From contig NZ_MZXV01000070.1 of the NCBI RefSeq assembly GCF_003253745.1, positions 186,001 through 250,000 of the forward strand: a stretch of DNA of 64,000 nt, written 5' to 3'. A model generated the notes under the pieces. It saw only the letters and a program-made list of their open reading frames with translations. It was not told the origin of the DNA and ran no database searches. Positions 43,769 through 52,341 of the stretch are shown here, in pieces; position 1 is the stretch's first letter; each line of letters starts with the position of its first letter. The position numbers were made by a program, and so were the translations under genes. The stretch is from Mesorhizobium kowhaii (GTDB lineage Bacteria; Pseudomonadota; Alphaproteobacteria; Rhizobiales; Rhizobiaceae).

Positions 43769-45715
43769 TCAGGTCACCGCCGCTTCGTCTTGCCGGACAA
43801 AGCGCATTGATGGCGCCGCCATATCCACGTGCTCGGCATCCTGGCTCGTGTCGGAGGGGACTTGGATCGCCAGCGCAAGGTAGAGATCGTCCTCCTGGAG
43901 CACGAGGTCGTTTTGGATGAAGCCTTGCACCGTTTTGGCCACGGCTCCCTCGTCCCATGCGCGATCGGGTGCAACGCCGCGCAAATTGGCGGTGAGGGAA
44001 GCAATGGATTGAATGCTGTCGAGGCCAAGATAGATGAGCCGATCGTCTCCGACCAATATGTAAGGGCGAACCGGGTGATCCGGCCGTAGGTCGATGATCG
44101 TTACCAGATCGGTGCCGACGATAGCGCTCAATGCAGCGTGCCGGTGCTCCTGCTTCCAATCCTGCGCCTCGCGCCAGGCGCGATTGATCCCCTCCAGCGT
44201 CCGCGCGTCGGTGGTGCCACGGTAGGTGAAGAAATAGGCGATGCGCGCCCGTGCCTCTGGTGACACTCCCGGATAGCAAAGGTCATAGGATGGGTATGGC
44301 TTGATGCCGGAAAGCCCGAAATCGTCCGGTCGGTCGAACATCGGCGAGAATCGGTCCAGCCGAAACGCAGCGAAGGACGACGGTGGGGTCAGGTGGCGTA
44401 TCGACCGCATGAATCGGATAGCTTCCTCGTAGTCCTCCGGCCGTTCCCCAGGAAAGCCGCAGAGAACGTTCCAGGTGACCAGCATCTTGTGCTGGCGGAC
44501 CCATTTCAAGGTCTGCACATTCTGGATACCGCGAATGCCCTTGTCCATGAGTTTGAGCACATGCGTGTTCAGGTGCTCGATTCCGGGCTGCATCCAGGTC
44601 GTTCCCAGACGCCTGAGAATCCCGATCTGCTCCTTCTTGAGGTTTGCCTTGGTCTCGTAGAACAGCTGCAGCTTGGTGCCGTCCTCCACCAGGGAAGGGA
44701 ACACCGTCGTGAAGTAGCGCATGTCGACAATGTTGTCGGTCGCAAAAAAGGTATGAATCCCCGTGCTGTCGCGCAGATGGCGGAATTCGGCCAGCGCGCG
44801 GTCCGCCGACTTTGCACGGTAGCCGATACCGAGGCCGTTGAGGCCGCAAAAGGTGCAGTGGTGTTTTTCGCCCCACCAGCATCCGCGCGAGGTTTCGATG
44901 GTCAGCTCCGGTTCGATGAATTGCGGGGCTGTGGACCGCTCGAACGCGGCGAGGAAATCGCTGTGATCGGGAAAGGGGAGGCTGTCCATGTCGCGGATCG
45001 CGGCTTGGGGCACCAGGCTCTCGACCGTTTCGCCTCCCGCACCGCGATAGACGAGGCCGCCGATGGTGGACATGTCCGCGTCGTTGCGAACGGCCTCGAT
45101 CAACTGCGGGAAACTCGTATCGGACTCGCCGCGGCAAACCGCATCGATGAAGGTGAAGCTGCGATGCAGTTCAAGCCCCATCTCACCCTCGCAATTGGCG
45201 CCGCCGAACACGACATGGAGGTTTGGCGCGCGCGCCTTGAGTGCCTTGGCCATGGCGAGGCTTGCGAGGTTCTGCTGAAAGGTGCTTGAGAAACCGACAA
45301 TGTCGACGTCTTGAAGGTCGATCGTTTCCGCCAGATCGTCGATATACTGGGGAGCCTGCTCTCGTGCGTAGCGGATCTGGCCTAGGAAGGCATTGGGGTA
45401 GTAATCGCCCGGCGTGGTTCTGGCATACGTATCGAAGGCCTCGTCGGGTAGCGCGTCGCATCTCCAGAGTGCGCGGCTGAACACCCATTCCCCGGGCAGG
45501 TCATGCGTCGGAGCGCTTTGCGCGATCCGCTGATAGAGCGGAAAGCCGATGCGGTCGGCAAAGCGGTGATTGGCGTAGAATATGTCACATGCAATGCCTT
45601 GCTGCCGCAGACGTGCGGCAAACAGGCTCACGCCCAGCGCCGGCCGTTCGATCGGCAGGAACGGCATCACGCACAACAGCACTTTCGAATGAGCGGCCAT
45701 CTTGTCTTTTCGCAT
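43769..45715 (-). CDS. B12-binding radical SAM RiPP maturation protein
   Basis: A 648-residue enzyme of the RiPP maturation radical SAM protein 1 family (rSAM C-methyltransferase type). N-terminal cobalamin-binding-like domain about 10-250 (KVLLCVMPFLPIERPALGVSLFAARLRQ; VDIVGFSSTFQQNLASLAMAKALKARAP; VVFGGANCEGEMG). The radical SAM core begins with the family-specific ETSRGCWWGEKHHCTFCGLNG near 280-300, where the three cluster cysteines have C-x7-C-x2-C spacing. The family methylates or otherwise modifies ribosomal peptides. It directly follows the two precursor-like genes with VAVAVAV cores (15-nt gap). Start M1 at 45715; M6 is also possible. Confidence 0.88.
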   Translation of the reverse strand: MRKDKMAAHSKVLLCVMPFLPIERPALGVSLFAARLRQQGIACDIFYANHRFADRIGFPLYQRIAQSAPTHDLPGEWVFSRALWRCDALPDEAFDTYARTTPGDYYPNAFLGQIRYAREQAPQYIDDLAETIDLQDVDIVGFSSTFQQNLASLAMAKALKARAPNLHVVFGGANCEGEMGLELHRSFTFIDAVCRGESDTSFPQLIEAVRNDADMSTIGGLVYRGAGGETVESLVPQAAIRDMDSLPFPDHSDFLAAFERSTAPQFIEPELTIETSRGCWWGEKHHCTFCGLNGLGIGYRAKSADRALAEFRHLRDSTGIHTFFATDNIVDMRYFTTVFPSLVEDGTKLQLFYETKANLKKEQIGILRRLGTTWMQPGIEHLNTHVLKLMDKGIRGIQNVQTLKWVRQHKMLVTWNVLCGFPGERPEDYEEAIRFMRSIRHLTPPSSFAAFRLDRFSPMFDRPDDFGLSGIKPYPSYDLCYPGVSPEARARIAYFFTYRGTTDARTLEGINRAWREAQDWKQEHRHAALSAIVGTDLVTIIDLRPDHPVRPYILVGDDRLIYLGLDSIQSIASLTANLRGVAPDRAWDEGAVAKTVQGFIQNDLVLQEDDLYLALAIQVPSDTSQDAEHVDMAAPSMRFVRQDEAAVT

Positions 45716-45730
45716 CGGCGGCCTCCAGGC

Positions 45731-46270
45731 TTACTGTGTTCGCCGTTCCAGTTCGGCGAGGCGGACTTCCAGCCGCGACAGGCTCGCCAACCGGCTCTCC
45801 AGAACCGAAATGCGCGCTGCGAGAGGCTTGATTGCATTGTCAACCGTGCTTCCAGACCGGAAGGAACCGGTGACGGCGATCGCCGTCACCGCAACCGCCA
45901 CTGCCACGGCTTCGGCAATGATCGCCACGTCGACGTCGACATATGCAAACGCCCCGGCCAGATCGGTCGGGTTGGCGATACCGACTTCAGGATGATGCGC
46001 AAGGATGTATTCGCGCAGCCGGTCGAGTTCCTTGCGGCTATAAAGCTCGGCCACGTGAGGGTCGAAGAACAGCCGGATTATGGCCTTCTCGCGGTCGCCA
46101 AGCGCAATCGTCTGGTCGGCGTCCACGCCATAGGTCCGCAATACCGTTCCGGGATGATCGCAGAAACTGTCGAGCACACTGCGATCGGCAGCGATGTCGT
46201 CGCGCAGGCGAGCCAGGCCGACCGGCGGAGTAGCCGTTACAAATTCCCGCAACAGTTCCCTTTGCCGCAT
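45731..46270 (-). CDS. Precursor-like protein with Val/Ala-rich core (P4)
   Basis: A 179-residue protein, start taken at MRQRELLREF after a weak upstream context; longer reading adds unconserved residues. N-terminal part is helical (DRSVLDSFCDHPGTVLRTYGV), followed by LGDREKAIIRLFFDPHVAELY, shared with the next precursor. The centre holds DVDVAIIAEAVAVAVAVTAIAV, and the C-terminus is a coiled coil (ARISVLESRLASLSRLEVRLAELER). The DP-x-x-VL-x-x-G pattern recalls leader regions of RiPP precursors recognised by radical SAM maturases. It lies 15 nt upstream of the B12-type radical SAM gene. Probable substrate; role is inference. Confidence 0.7.
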   Translation of the reverse strand: MRQRELLREFVTATPPVGLARLRDDIAADRSVLDSFCDHPGTVLRTYGVDADQTIALGDREKAIIRLFFDPHVAELYSRKELDRLREYILAHHPEVGIANPTDLAGAFAYVDVDVAIIAEAVAVAVAVTAIAVTGSFRSGSTVDNAIKPLAARISVLESRLASLSRLEVRLAELERRTQ

Positions 46271-46342
46271 GCCAGCCCTCCAGTGTCCACATGGACGAAG
46301 AGACGGGATGAACGCGATGGCGCCCACCCCGGTGATGCCGCG

Positions 46343-46888
46343 TCAGCGAATGCGCTGCTCGAGACGGGTGACCTTCGCATCGAGCTTGTCGACAAGATTG
46401 ACCCGAGCCTCGAGCGCCGCCACCTTGGCGCTGAGAATTCCCGCCTCGGCTTCGATCGTTGCCAGCTTGGAAAACCTGTCGGCCGCACCTGCTACAACGA
46501 TCGCCGCGACGGCCACGGCAACGGCGACGACCTCGACCTCGATCGCCACGTCGAAATCCGCGACCGCCACTGCGTGTGTGTCGCCGGGATTGGTGATCAC
46601 GATTTCCTTGTACTTGTCCGTGATGTGCGCGCGCAGGTCGTCGATCTTGCCGTTATTGTACAATTCGATGACGCGGGGATCGGAGAACATCCGGATCATC
46701 GCCTTTTCACGGTCGCCGAGCTTGATGTCGCCGCTCACCGCAAGGCCGTGATCCTTCAGCACGGCTGATGGTTTGTCGACGAATTTCTCGAGTAGGCTCG
46801 GGTCGGACGCGAGTCTTTCTGACAGGTTCCGGACTTTTTCCGGAGGGTTATCGGTGACGAGTTTTCTGATGAGATCGCTATCGTGCAT
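46343..46888 (-). CDS. Precursor-like protein with Val/Ala-rich core (P3)
   Basis: A 181-residue paralogue of the downstream gene. Shared features in order: LASDPSLLEKFVDKPSAVLKDHGL leader-like helix, LGDREKAMIRMFSDPRVIELYNN, VITNPGDTHAVAVADFDVAIEVEVVAVAVAVAAIVVAG in outline, and a C-terminal coiled coil (ILSAKVAALEARVNLVDKLDAKVTRLEQRI). The start overlaps the upstream radical SAM stop by 11 nt. The conserved hydrophobic strand-like core between a leader-like and a coiled-coil region suggests a substrate of the radical SAM enzymes; a structural or membrane-associated role is the alternative. Confidence 0.7.
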   Translation of the reverse strand: MHDSDLIRKLVTDNPPEKVRNLSERLASDPSLLEKFVDKPSAVLKDHGLAVSGDIKLGDREKAMIRMFSDPRVIELYNNGKIDDLRAHITDKYKEIVITNPGDTHAVAVADFDVAIEVEVVAVAVAVAAIVVAGAADRFSKLATIEAEAGILSAKVAALEARVNLVDKLDAKVTRLEQRIR

Positions 46889-47966
46889 GATTCATGGCCT
46901 CCTGCCGGGATGAGGCGATTGGCGCATGCCGGTTGGACTGGTCCGGCCATTCTGCCTCGGGTTTTTGATGAGCCAGCCGATAACGGTAAAGGACGTCGTC
47001 GCGCCGCTCGCGCCAATGGTGGGCAAGCACGTCGCGCACCAATGCATCGTCATAGAGCGCGCGGCATGCGTCACAGTGATGATTGAAACGATTCTCCCAG
47101 TCGATGCGTGGATCGATCGTGGAAGCCCAGGCGAGTATGTGCTCCGGCCCCTCCACCGCGAGCCATATCTTGAGGAAATCGTTGCCGGCGGCTTCCGCGA
47201 GTTCCACGAGCGTTGCCTCTTCAAGCGATCCGATCTGCATTTCGGGAATCTGTTCGCGCGTCAAACCGCAGCAGGCGCCGACCTCGCCGCGCGGATTGAC
47301 CACCATCGTGTCCAGCACGCTTTCGCACGGGGCGCGGCGGTGAATGTTCAGGTGGTTCGTCAGGCTGGCGGGGCCATGCCGCACGGAATCGCGATCCTCC
47401 ATCGCCATCCAGGGACTGTCGAACACAATGAGGTTGGGATGGTCGCGGATCGCCGCCATCGCCGGGTGAGAGAGCAGTCCCTGGGCATGAAAAGTCCGGT
47501 CCATCTCGCGTTCCACCACGACGACGGCATTCATGCCGAGCCCGATCGCGGCCGCTGCGCCATAGGCGATGCGCTCGACCGGCACGAACTGCTGATGATG
47601 ATCGCCGGTGCTCAAGTTGATTTCACGCAGACCCGCCCTGTAGAGCGGCTCGAGGCGTGCATGCGCGGCTTGCGCCGACTTCGCCCAATAGCCATTGGTG
47701 ACACACCGGCTGGCGAGCCCTCGCTCGGTGCAGCGCGCAACCGCCACGACAAGCTCATCTTCCAGCATGAAGCATTCGCCGCCGGAGAAGACCACAAGCT
47801 TCATCGATGCCATCTCCGCTGCTTGCTCGATGGCATCGAGCATGCGCGATAGCGGCAGTTTCTCCGCGATCCCGGGATGCGACGCGAAGCAGCAGTTCTC
47901 GCAGGCCGCCGTGCATTGGTAGGACGTCAGCAAGGTCAGTGTGGTTGGTTTCCTGCCGGCGGTCAT
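46878..47966 (-). CDS. Radical SAM protein of peptide-maturase type (C)
   Basis: A 362-residue radical SAM enzyme. The cluster motif CTAACENCC (C-x3-C-x2-C) is near residue 16, followed by the GGE-type motif VVFSGGECFMLEDEL. The C-terminal part has further cysteines (NPRGEVGACCGLTREQIPEMQIGSLEE and HHCDACRALY) in the arrangement of SPASM/Twitch-like auxiliary cluster domains. The ATG at 47966 overlaps the upstream stop (ATGA). Encoded between the unrecognised 333-residue gene and the two coiled-coil precursors, it probably acts on one of them. Confidence 0.88.
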   Translation of the reverse strand: MTAGRKPTTLTLLTSYQCTAACENCCFASHPGIAEKLPLSRMLDAIEQAAEMASMKLVVFSGGECFMLEDELVVAVARCTERGLASRCVTNGYWAKSAQAAHARLEPLYRAGLREINLSTGDHHQQFVPVERIAYGAAAAIGLGMNAVVVVEREMDRTFHAQGLLSHPAMAAIRDHPNLIVFDSPWMAMEDRDSVRHGPASLTNHLNIHRRAPCESVLDTMVVNPRGEVGACCGLTREQIPEMQIGSLEEATLVELAEAAGNDFLKIWLAVEGPEHILAWASTIDPRIDWENRFNHHCDACRALYDDALVRDVLAHHWRERRDDVLYRYRLAHQKPEAEWPDQSNRHAPIASSRQEAMNHAR

Positions 47967-48988
47967 GCGTTGCCCTCCCGCATCTGTCTCAGGACCGGGT
48001 CGAACAGGGCGAAATAGGCCGGCTGTGCCTCGGACGCGCCAGCTATCACCAGGGCGATGCGCGCTATCAGCGGACCTGCATCGAGCACGGTCTGGTCGGA
48101 CGGCTGGCCGGCCCAGCGCCCGCGCGCGCTCGGCCGCGTCGGGATTGCCGGGTTTGCATCGGGCCGCAGCATGTGGGCAAGGCCGGCCGGAATCAGCACA
48201 TCGCGAATTCCCGCCTGGGTGCGGCAAACCTCGGACATCACCGCCTTCCACGGCGCGCTGTAGAGCGCCAGCATCATCAACGCGTCGGCGATATCCAGGC
48301 GGTCCAGTCCGTCGACGGCCGTCCGCGCTTCATCCGCCACCTGAGCTGGGTCACAATCCAGCATTTCGGCGACCGCCTCATTGGCGAACACCGTAGCCAG
48401 CAAGGCCTCGAGACGGCAGCGCCGGTCGACAATGCTCCAGAACAGCCGCTGGGCAAGCGGCCGGCGCGGGATGGGAAAGCCTACGCAAAGCAGCCGCCGG
48501 ACATGGTGCCGCTCGCTGTCCTCGATTGCACCCAACGCGTCAAGCGGTGCCTCGACCGCGCTGAGGACGGCGCGATCACTGAGCAGACTGGACATGAGCC
48601 GCGAGACCGAATGGCGGGCAGGGATCAGCGTATCCTTGTCGGCGCCGCCGATATCGATGATCAGCGGTTCGCGCCCCGGCTTTCTTTTCAGTTGCAGATT
48701 GATCCGCTCGCGCCCGCCTGCAGCAAGGACGATCTCCATCTGCACCGTTTCGTGGCGTGGGCTCGCAACATGCAGCCTGAAATGGCCGGGCGGCAAAGCC
48801 CTGAACAGCAAACCGTCGAAGGCGCGGGCATAGCGAAGGACGCGCCAGGTGCGTCCGCTGTCGATATGGGTCAGCACCGGGAACATGTTTCCTTGTGGAA
48901 GCCGTCCGTGCTCGTCGCGTATTTCCAGCTCAAGACAGCACGCGACCGTCGACGATGTCGCTTGGTCAACCGGAGAAAGCATGCTCAT
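47963..48988 (-). CDS. Unrecognised pathway protein upstream of radical SAM C
   Basis: A 341-residue protein with no domain I recognise. Residues about 15-110 look like a beta-sandwich (LELEIRDEHGRLPQGNMFPVLTHIDSGRTWRVLRYARAFDGLLFRALPPGHFRLHV in outline), similar in style to carboxypeptidase-regulatory or PEGA folds. The remainder is helical, with no signal peptide. The ATG at 48988 has AGGAG nine bases upstream. Its stop overlaps the radical SAM start, so the two are co-translated; it may be a partner or substrate-binding protein of that enzyme. Confidence 0.7.
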   Translation of the reverse strand: MSMLSPVDQATSSTVACCLELEIRDEHGRLPQGNMFPVLTHIDSGRTWRVLRYARAFDGLLFRALPPGHFRLHVASPRHETVQMEIVLAAGGRERINLQLKRKPGREPLIIDIGGADKDTLIPARHSVSRLMSSLLSDRAVLSAVEAPLDALGAIEDSERHHVRRLLCVGFPIPRRPLAQRLFWSIVDRRCRLEALLATVFANEAVAEMLDCDPAQVADEARTAVDGLDRLDIADALMMLALYSAPWKAVMSEVCRTQAGIRDVLIPAGLAHMLRPDANPAIPTRPSARGRWAGQPSDQTVLDAGPLIARIALVIAGASEAQPAYFALFDPVLRQMREGNA

Positions 48989-49197
48989 GGGACGCCGCTC
49001 CTGCCGCATCGATATAACCATCGACGCTCCGAAAATCCGTCATTACCCAGAGTTATAATCGCCAAACGAACTATAAATTCGATGGAGAAGAATATATCTA
49101 TCAGATATTCAAAAAATACCTATCGCCGACTAAATATCAGCGCAGATATCGACCACTGTTCCAGATTTTTTTATCATATGTTACTTATATTAGATTT
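48989..49197. promoter_or_regulatory. AT-rich gap between radical SAM B and the next gene
   Basis: A 209-base gap with an extreme AT content compared with the flanking genes (for example ATATATCTATCAGATATTC and TTTTTTTATCATATG). It interrupts the run of overlapping genes and is the most likely site of an internal promoter for the 48988-42182 genes. No terminator-like hairpin was identified. Confidence 0.4.
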
Positions 49198-50397
49198 TCA
49201 AGTGATCCGGTGGAACATTTTCATACCTTCCGTCGAAGCAGCTAGTCGCCGGCTGGCGTCCAGAAAGTCGACCGCGGCCACGCTTTCATCATCACGCTCA
49301 GCCAGCTCCGGCGGCCTCGATCCGCTCCCGGCCGAAATTTCATCCTTCTCGAGAAATCGCTTGAGCAGCCAGTGATCGAGACGGGCATCGACTTCCTTCG
49401 CGCACAAGCCTTTCGTGGCCGCGACGCAGGCGTCGCAAATCGAGGCGTAGCCGTCAGGGGCGCAGGAGCGCTCAGGACTCATTTCCGCAATCGCCTCATG
49501 AAGTGCGCGCGGACCGAACTGATTTATGAACCGGAAATGCGTCCGCATTCGCATCTCGTCGAACAGATCCGCGAGCGAACGCTCACGGACGTTGCCGACC
49601 GTGAAGCTTGCGATCTTGCCGCCGGCGCAGCAGCACGCCTGAAAACTGCCGTCGGGGTAGATGACCGGTCGGTTCACCACTTCTTGGCAGGGCGTGTACG
49701 AGTAGGTGGCAAGTTCCGAGCGGTAGTGCTCTTCGGGGTATTCGGCGGCGCGTCCGAGGCCGACAAGCCTGCCGAACGAGAGATTGACCATGTGTGTCAA
49801 TTCGGACGGCACGGTATCGGTAGCCACCTGCCTGATGAATTCGTCCTCGTCGAAGAGGCGGATCTTATCGGTCGGTATGCCATAGAGTTGCGAGAACAGG
49901 GCGACGGGATCACCCGGCATGTTGAGGACCGTGTTGACGATGACCGGAAAGCCTGCCTCCCAGGCGATCTCGATTGCGCGACGGAAAACCTCGGCAGGAA
50001 GGAATTCCAGGTGATATTTGTCGGCACTGAAGTTGAGGGAATCAAGCCCGGCGAGCTGCAGCCGGTAGAGAATGCGCCGACCGGTGGCTTGATTGCGACC
50101 CCAAAAACCGTTGGTGATCACGCGTGTCGCAAATCCCAGCAGGTTGGCCACGCCCAGCAGACGCTCCAGGTGGTGCGGGTACATCATCGGCTCGCCGCCG
50201 GTGAAGACGATCGTCGCCGGCTTGGGATCGAGTGAGGCCGCCTCAGTGATGCAGCGCTCCGCCAATTCCATGGCCATGCTGTCGAAATTGTCCGGGCCGG
50301 AAAGGATGCCGCAATGGCGGCATGCGATCGGGCAGCGGTGCGTGAACATGATTCCCAGTTCGAGCGGGCGTTGAACGTCATTGCCGGTCGCGTTCAT
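49198..50397 (-). CDS. Radical SAM protein of peptide-maturase type (B)
   Basis: A 399-residue radical SAM protein. The motif CPIACRHCG (C-x3-C-x2-C) sits near residue 20, followed by IVFTGGEPMMYPHHL. The C-terminus has CQEV, a CCCAGG cluster in VIYPDGSFQACCCAGG and CDAC-x6-LC, consistent with SPASM-like auxiliary iron-sulfur clusters. The start overlaps the upstream radical SAM stop (ATGA), pairing it with radical SAM A. Likely modifies one of the precursors at 51.7-52.9 kb; reaction type unknown. Confidence 0.88.
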   Translation of the reverse strand: MNATGNDVQRPLELGIMFTHRCPIACRHCGILSGPDNFDSMAMELAERCITEAASLDPKPATIVFTGGEPMMYPHHLERLLGVANLLGFATRVITNGFWGRNQATGRRILYRLQLAGLDSLNFSADKYHLEFLPAEVFRRAIEIAWEAGFPVIVNTVLNMPGDPVALFSQLYGIPTDKIRLFDEDEFIRQVATDTVPSELTHMVNLSFGRLVGLGRAAEYPEEHYRSELATYSYTPCQEVVNRPVIYPDGSFQACCCAGGKIASFTVGNVRERSLADLFDEMRMRTHFRFINQFGPRALHEAIAEMSPERSCAPDGYASICDACVAATKGLCAKEVDARLDHWLLKRFLEKDEISAGSGSRPPELAERDDESVAAVDFLDASRRLAASTEGMKMFHRIT

Positions 50398-51740
50398 GGT
50401 GCGACCTCGCGGCGACGGGGCTGCGCCGTCTTTGCCGTCGCCGCCCGCAGCCCGGCGTTCGACCAGACACCGCTGCCGGCTGCGCCCAAGAGCGTCGCGA
50501 GCGCGGCAAGCTCCTCGAGCCCGCCTTGATAGCCTTCCTCGCCATCGAGCGGCTCCTCGATGATCTCAAAGCGGCCGTAGTCGAACGGCACGCCGGGGGC
50601 ACGCTCGACCAGACGGATCCGCTCGCGCAGGCCCTGTCCCGCGAGCGTCAATGCCCGGTGGTGGCAAAACGGGTTGTTGCCGGGGCGCCCGAACAGCGCA
50701 TGTGCCGTCCATGTGCAGCCGGCCTTGCACCGATCGGCGTGTTCGCAGGTGGCGCAGAAACCCCACAGATCGGAGCGCGTCCTGGCGCCGAGGCCGCGTA
50801 TACGCTCGCTCGACCGCCACATGTCCTCGATGGTGCTGGTGCGCACCGAGCCTGCACCATAGTCGACGCTCGGCAAGGAGGGGCAGCCCTTCAATGTGCC
50901 GTCTGCTTCAAGACCCAGCGCAGCCTGGCCCGCGAGGCAACCGCTCCAGGCATGCCCGTTGGCGCCGCCGTAGCGCAGATAGGGCTCATGCGGACCGAAA
51001 TAGCCGATATTGTTGCCAGGGAAGAGCTGGACGCCGCCCGGCTCCAGTACCGTCCGCTTGAGCCTTGCGAGCAGCGGCATCACGTTCAGCATATCGTAGG
51101 GTTGCAGCAGAAGGCCCGGACGGTCGGCCGCGCGGCCGAGAGCGACCGTCAGCTGCACCTGCCAGGCGCTCGCGCCGATCTCGACCAGCAGTTCCGCAAG
51201 CGCCGGCAATTCCGGCAGGCTAAGCCGGTTGATCTGGGTGTTGACGCTGAGGCCGATCCGGCCAGTGGCCATGATCCGTCTCGCCGCGTCGAGTGCTGCT
51301 TCGTAGCTGCCGATGCGGCCGCGAAGGTGGTCGTGCGTCGCGCCGATGCCGTCGATCGACACGCCGATCCGCCTGATGCCGGCCGCGAGCGCTTCCTGGA
51401 TGCGGAAATCATCGAGGCGATAGCCGCCCGTCACCATAGTGCAGGCCATTCCGGCCTTGGTGACCGCGCTGGCGATGTCGACCCAGTCATCCCGCAAATA
51501 GGCCTCACCGCCGATGAGAGTGACCTCGCGAACGCCAAGCGCCGCAAGCTGCTTCACGGTGTCGAGCGCCTCCTCGAGCGTCAGTTCACCAGGGCGTTCA
51601 GCGCCTGCCCGCGAACCGCAATGCCGGCATCCGAGATCGCACTTCAGCGTGATTTCCCAGACGCAGACGCGTGGTGGCTCGGACGGCCCGGACCACCAGC
51701 GCACCGTCTTCGTTGGATCGCCATCGTAAACGTCAAGCAT
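50394..51740 (-). CDS. Radical SAM/SPASM peptide maturase (A)
   Basis: A 448-residue enzyme of the PqqE/MftC-like SPASM type. Cluster motif CDLGCRHCG near residue 33, GGEAYLR motif (VTLIGGEAYLRDDW), and IGVSIDGIGATHDHLRG, the SPASM-family strand. The C-terminal SPASM region has CLAGQAALGLEADGTLKGCPSLP and FCATCEHADRCKAGCTW, the cysteines needed for auxiliary clusters. SPASM enzymes form thioether, C-C or epimerised bonds in peptides. Located 12 nt after precursor P2, which is therefore the likeliest substrate. Confidence 0.9.
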   Translation of the reverse strand: MLDVYDGDPTKTVRWWSGPSEPPRVCVWEITLKCDLGCRHCGSRAGAERPGELTLEEALDTVKQLAALGVREVTLIGGEAYLRDDWVDIASAVTKAGMACTMVTGGYRLDDFRIQEALAAGIRRIGVSIDGIGATHDHLRGRIGSYEAALDAARRIMATGRIGLSVNTQINRLSLPELPALAELLVEIGASAWQVQLTVALGRAADRPGLLLQPYDMLNVMPLLARLKRTVLEPGGVQLFPGNNIGYFGPHEPYLRYGGANGHAWSGCLAGQAALGLEADGTLKGCPSLPSVDYGAGSVRTSTIEDMWRSSERIRGLGARTRSDLWGFCATCEHADRCKAGCTWTAHALFGRPGNNPFCHHRALTLAGQGLRERIRLVERAPGVPFDYGRFEIIEEPLDGEEGYQGGLEELAALATLLGAAGSGVWSNAGLRAATAKTAQPRRREVAP

Positions 51741-51752
51741 TGCAGCGCACCA

Positions 51753-52298
51753 TCACTTCACACGTGAGAGAAAGGCGGCGAGCATGTCGGCGTTCACGCC
51801 CTCGATGGCAACGCCATCCGGCCCGACGATGGAGAAGCGGAGCTTCTCCTTTGGAAAGCGAGCCAGTTCGCGCAGTGACCTCAACTGCTCGACCGATGTC
51901 ATGGCCAACGATCCGGCGGCCGCTACTTGCGTAGATGAGGACGTCACCACGGAGACGCCATAGATGACCACCGCCGCGGCAACCGACACGTCGATCCCGG
52001 ATTTGCTGCCCGCGGCTGCCGAACCCTTCCAACCGATCACGCCGAACCGCTCCCACAACTCCCCGGCCGTCAACGTCTCAGGATTGGCCCGTGCGAACTC
52101 GTCTTGCCACTCTCGCCCTGAAAACACGTGGTCGAGTTTCTTCAGGAGATCCCGTTCGTCGATGCGGTCCGGAAGCGCCAGCACGTCGGGGTTCAGCCCC
52201 TCTTCGGACAACACGTCCTTGGGCGATCGGACAAAGCGGTGGCGAAAGTCCTTGTCCTTGCGCAATCGGTTGATGAAACTCGCCGCTTCGGTTCCCAT
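51753..52298 (-). CDS. Precursor-like protein with conserved C-terminal tail (P2)
   Basis: A 181-residue protein starting at MGTEAASFINRL; the extension upstream of that ATG lies inside the neighbouring gene. The N-terminus FINRLRKDKDFRHRFVRSPKDVLSEEGLNPDVLALPDRID has a leader-like pattern (FI-x2-L-x2-DK-x-FR, P-x2-VL-x3-GL-xPD-x-L-xLP-x2-ID) shared with P1. The centre is Val/Ala/Ser-rich (DVSVAAAVVIYGVSVVTSSSTQVAAAG), and a conserved tail follows (LRFSIVGPDGVAIEG...SRVK). The order leader-core-follower suggests a radical SAM substrate. Function is inferred from context. Confidence 0.7.
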   Translation of the reverse strand: MGTEAASFINRLRKDKDFRHRFVRSPKDVLSEEGLNPDVLALPDRIDERDLLKKLDHVFSGREWQDEFARANPETLTAGELWERFGVIGWKGSAAAGSKSGIDVSVAAAVVIYGVSVVTSSSTQVAAAGSLAMTSVEQLRSLRELARFPKEKLRFSIVGPDGVAIEGVNADMLAAFLSRVK

Positions 52299-52341
52299 GA
52301 CAAGCTCCCTGTTCTTCACATGCTTGCGGGCGTCGGGCCGG

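Noticed and set aside
46500..46580. VAVAVAV segment as a simple transmembrane helix
   Set aside because: Not excluded, but the flanking acidic residues, lack of a signal and strong conservation of the alternating pattern in both paralogues make a plain membrane anchor less convincing; kept as an open alternative.
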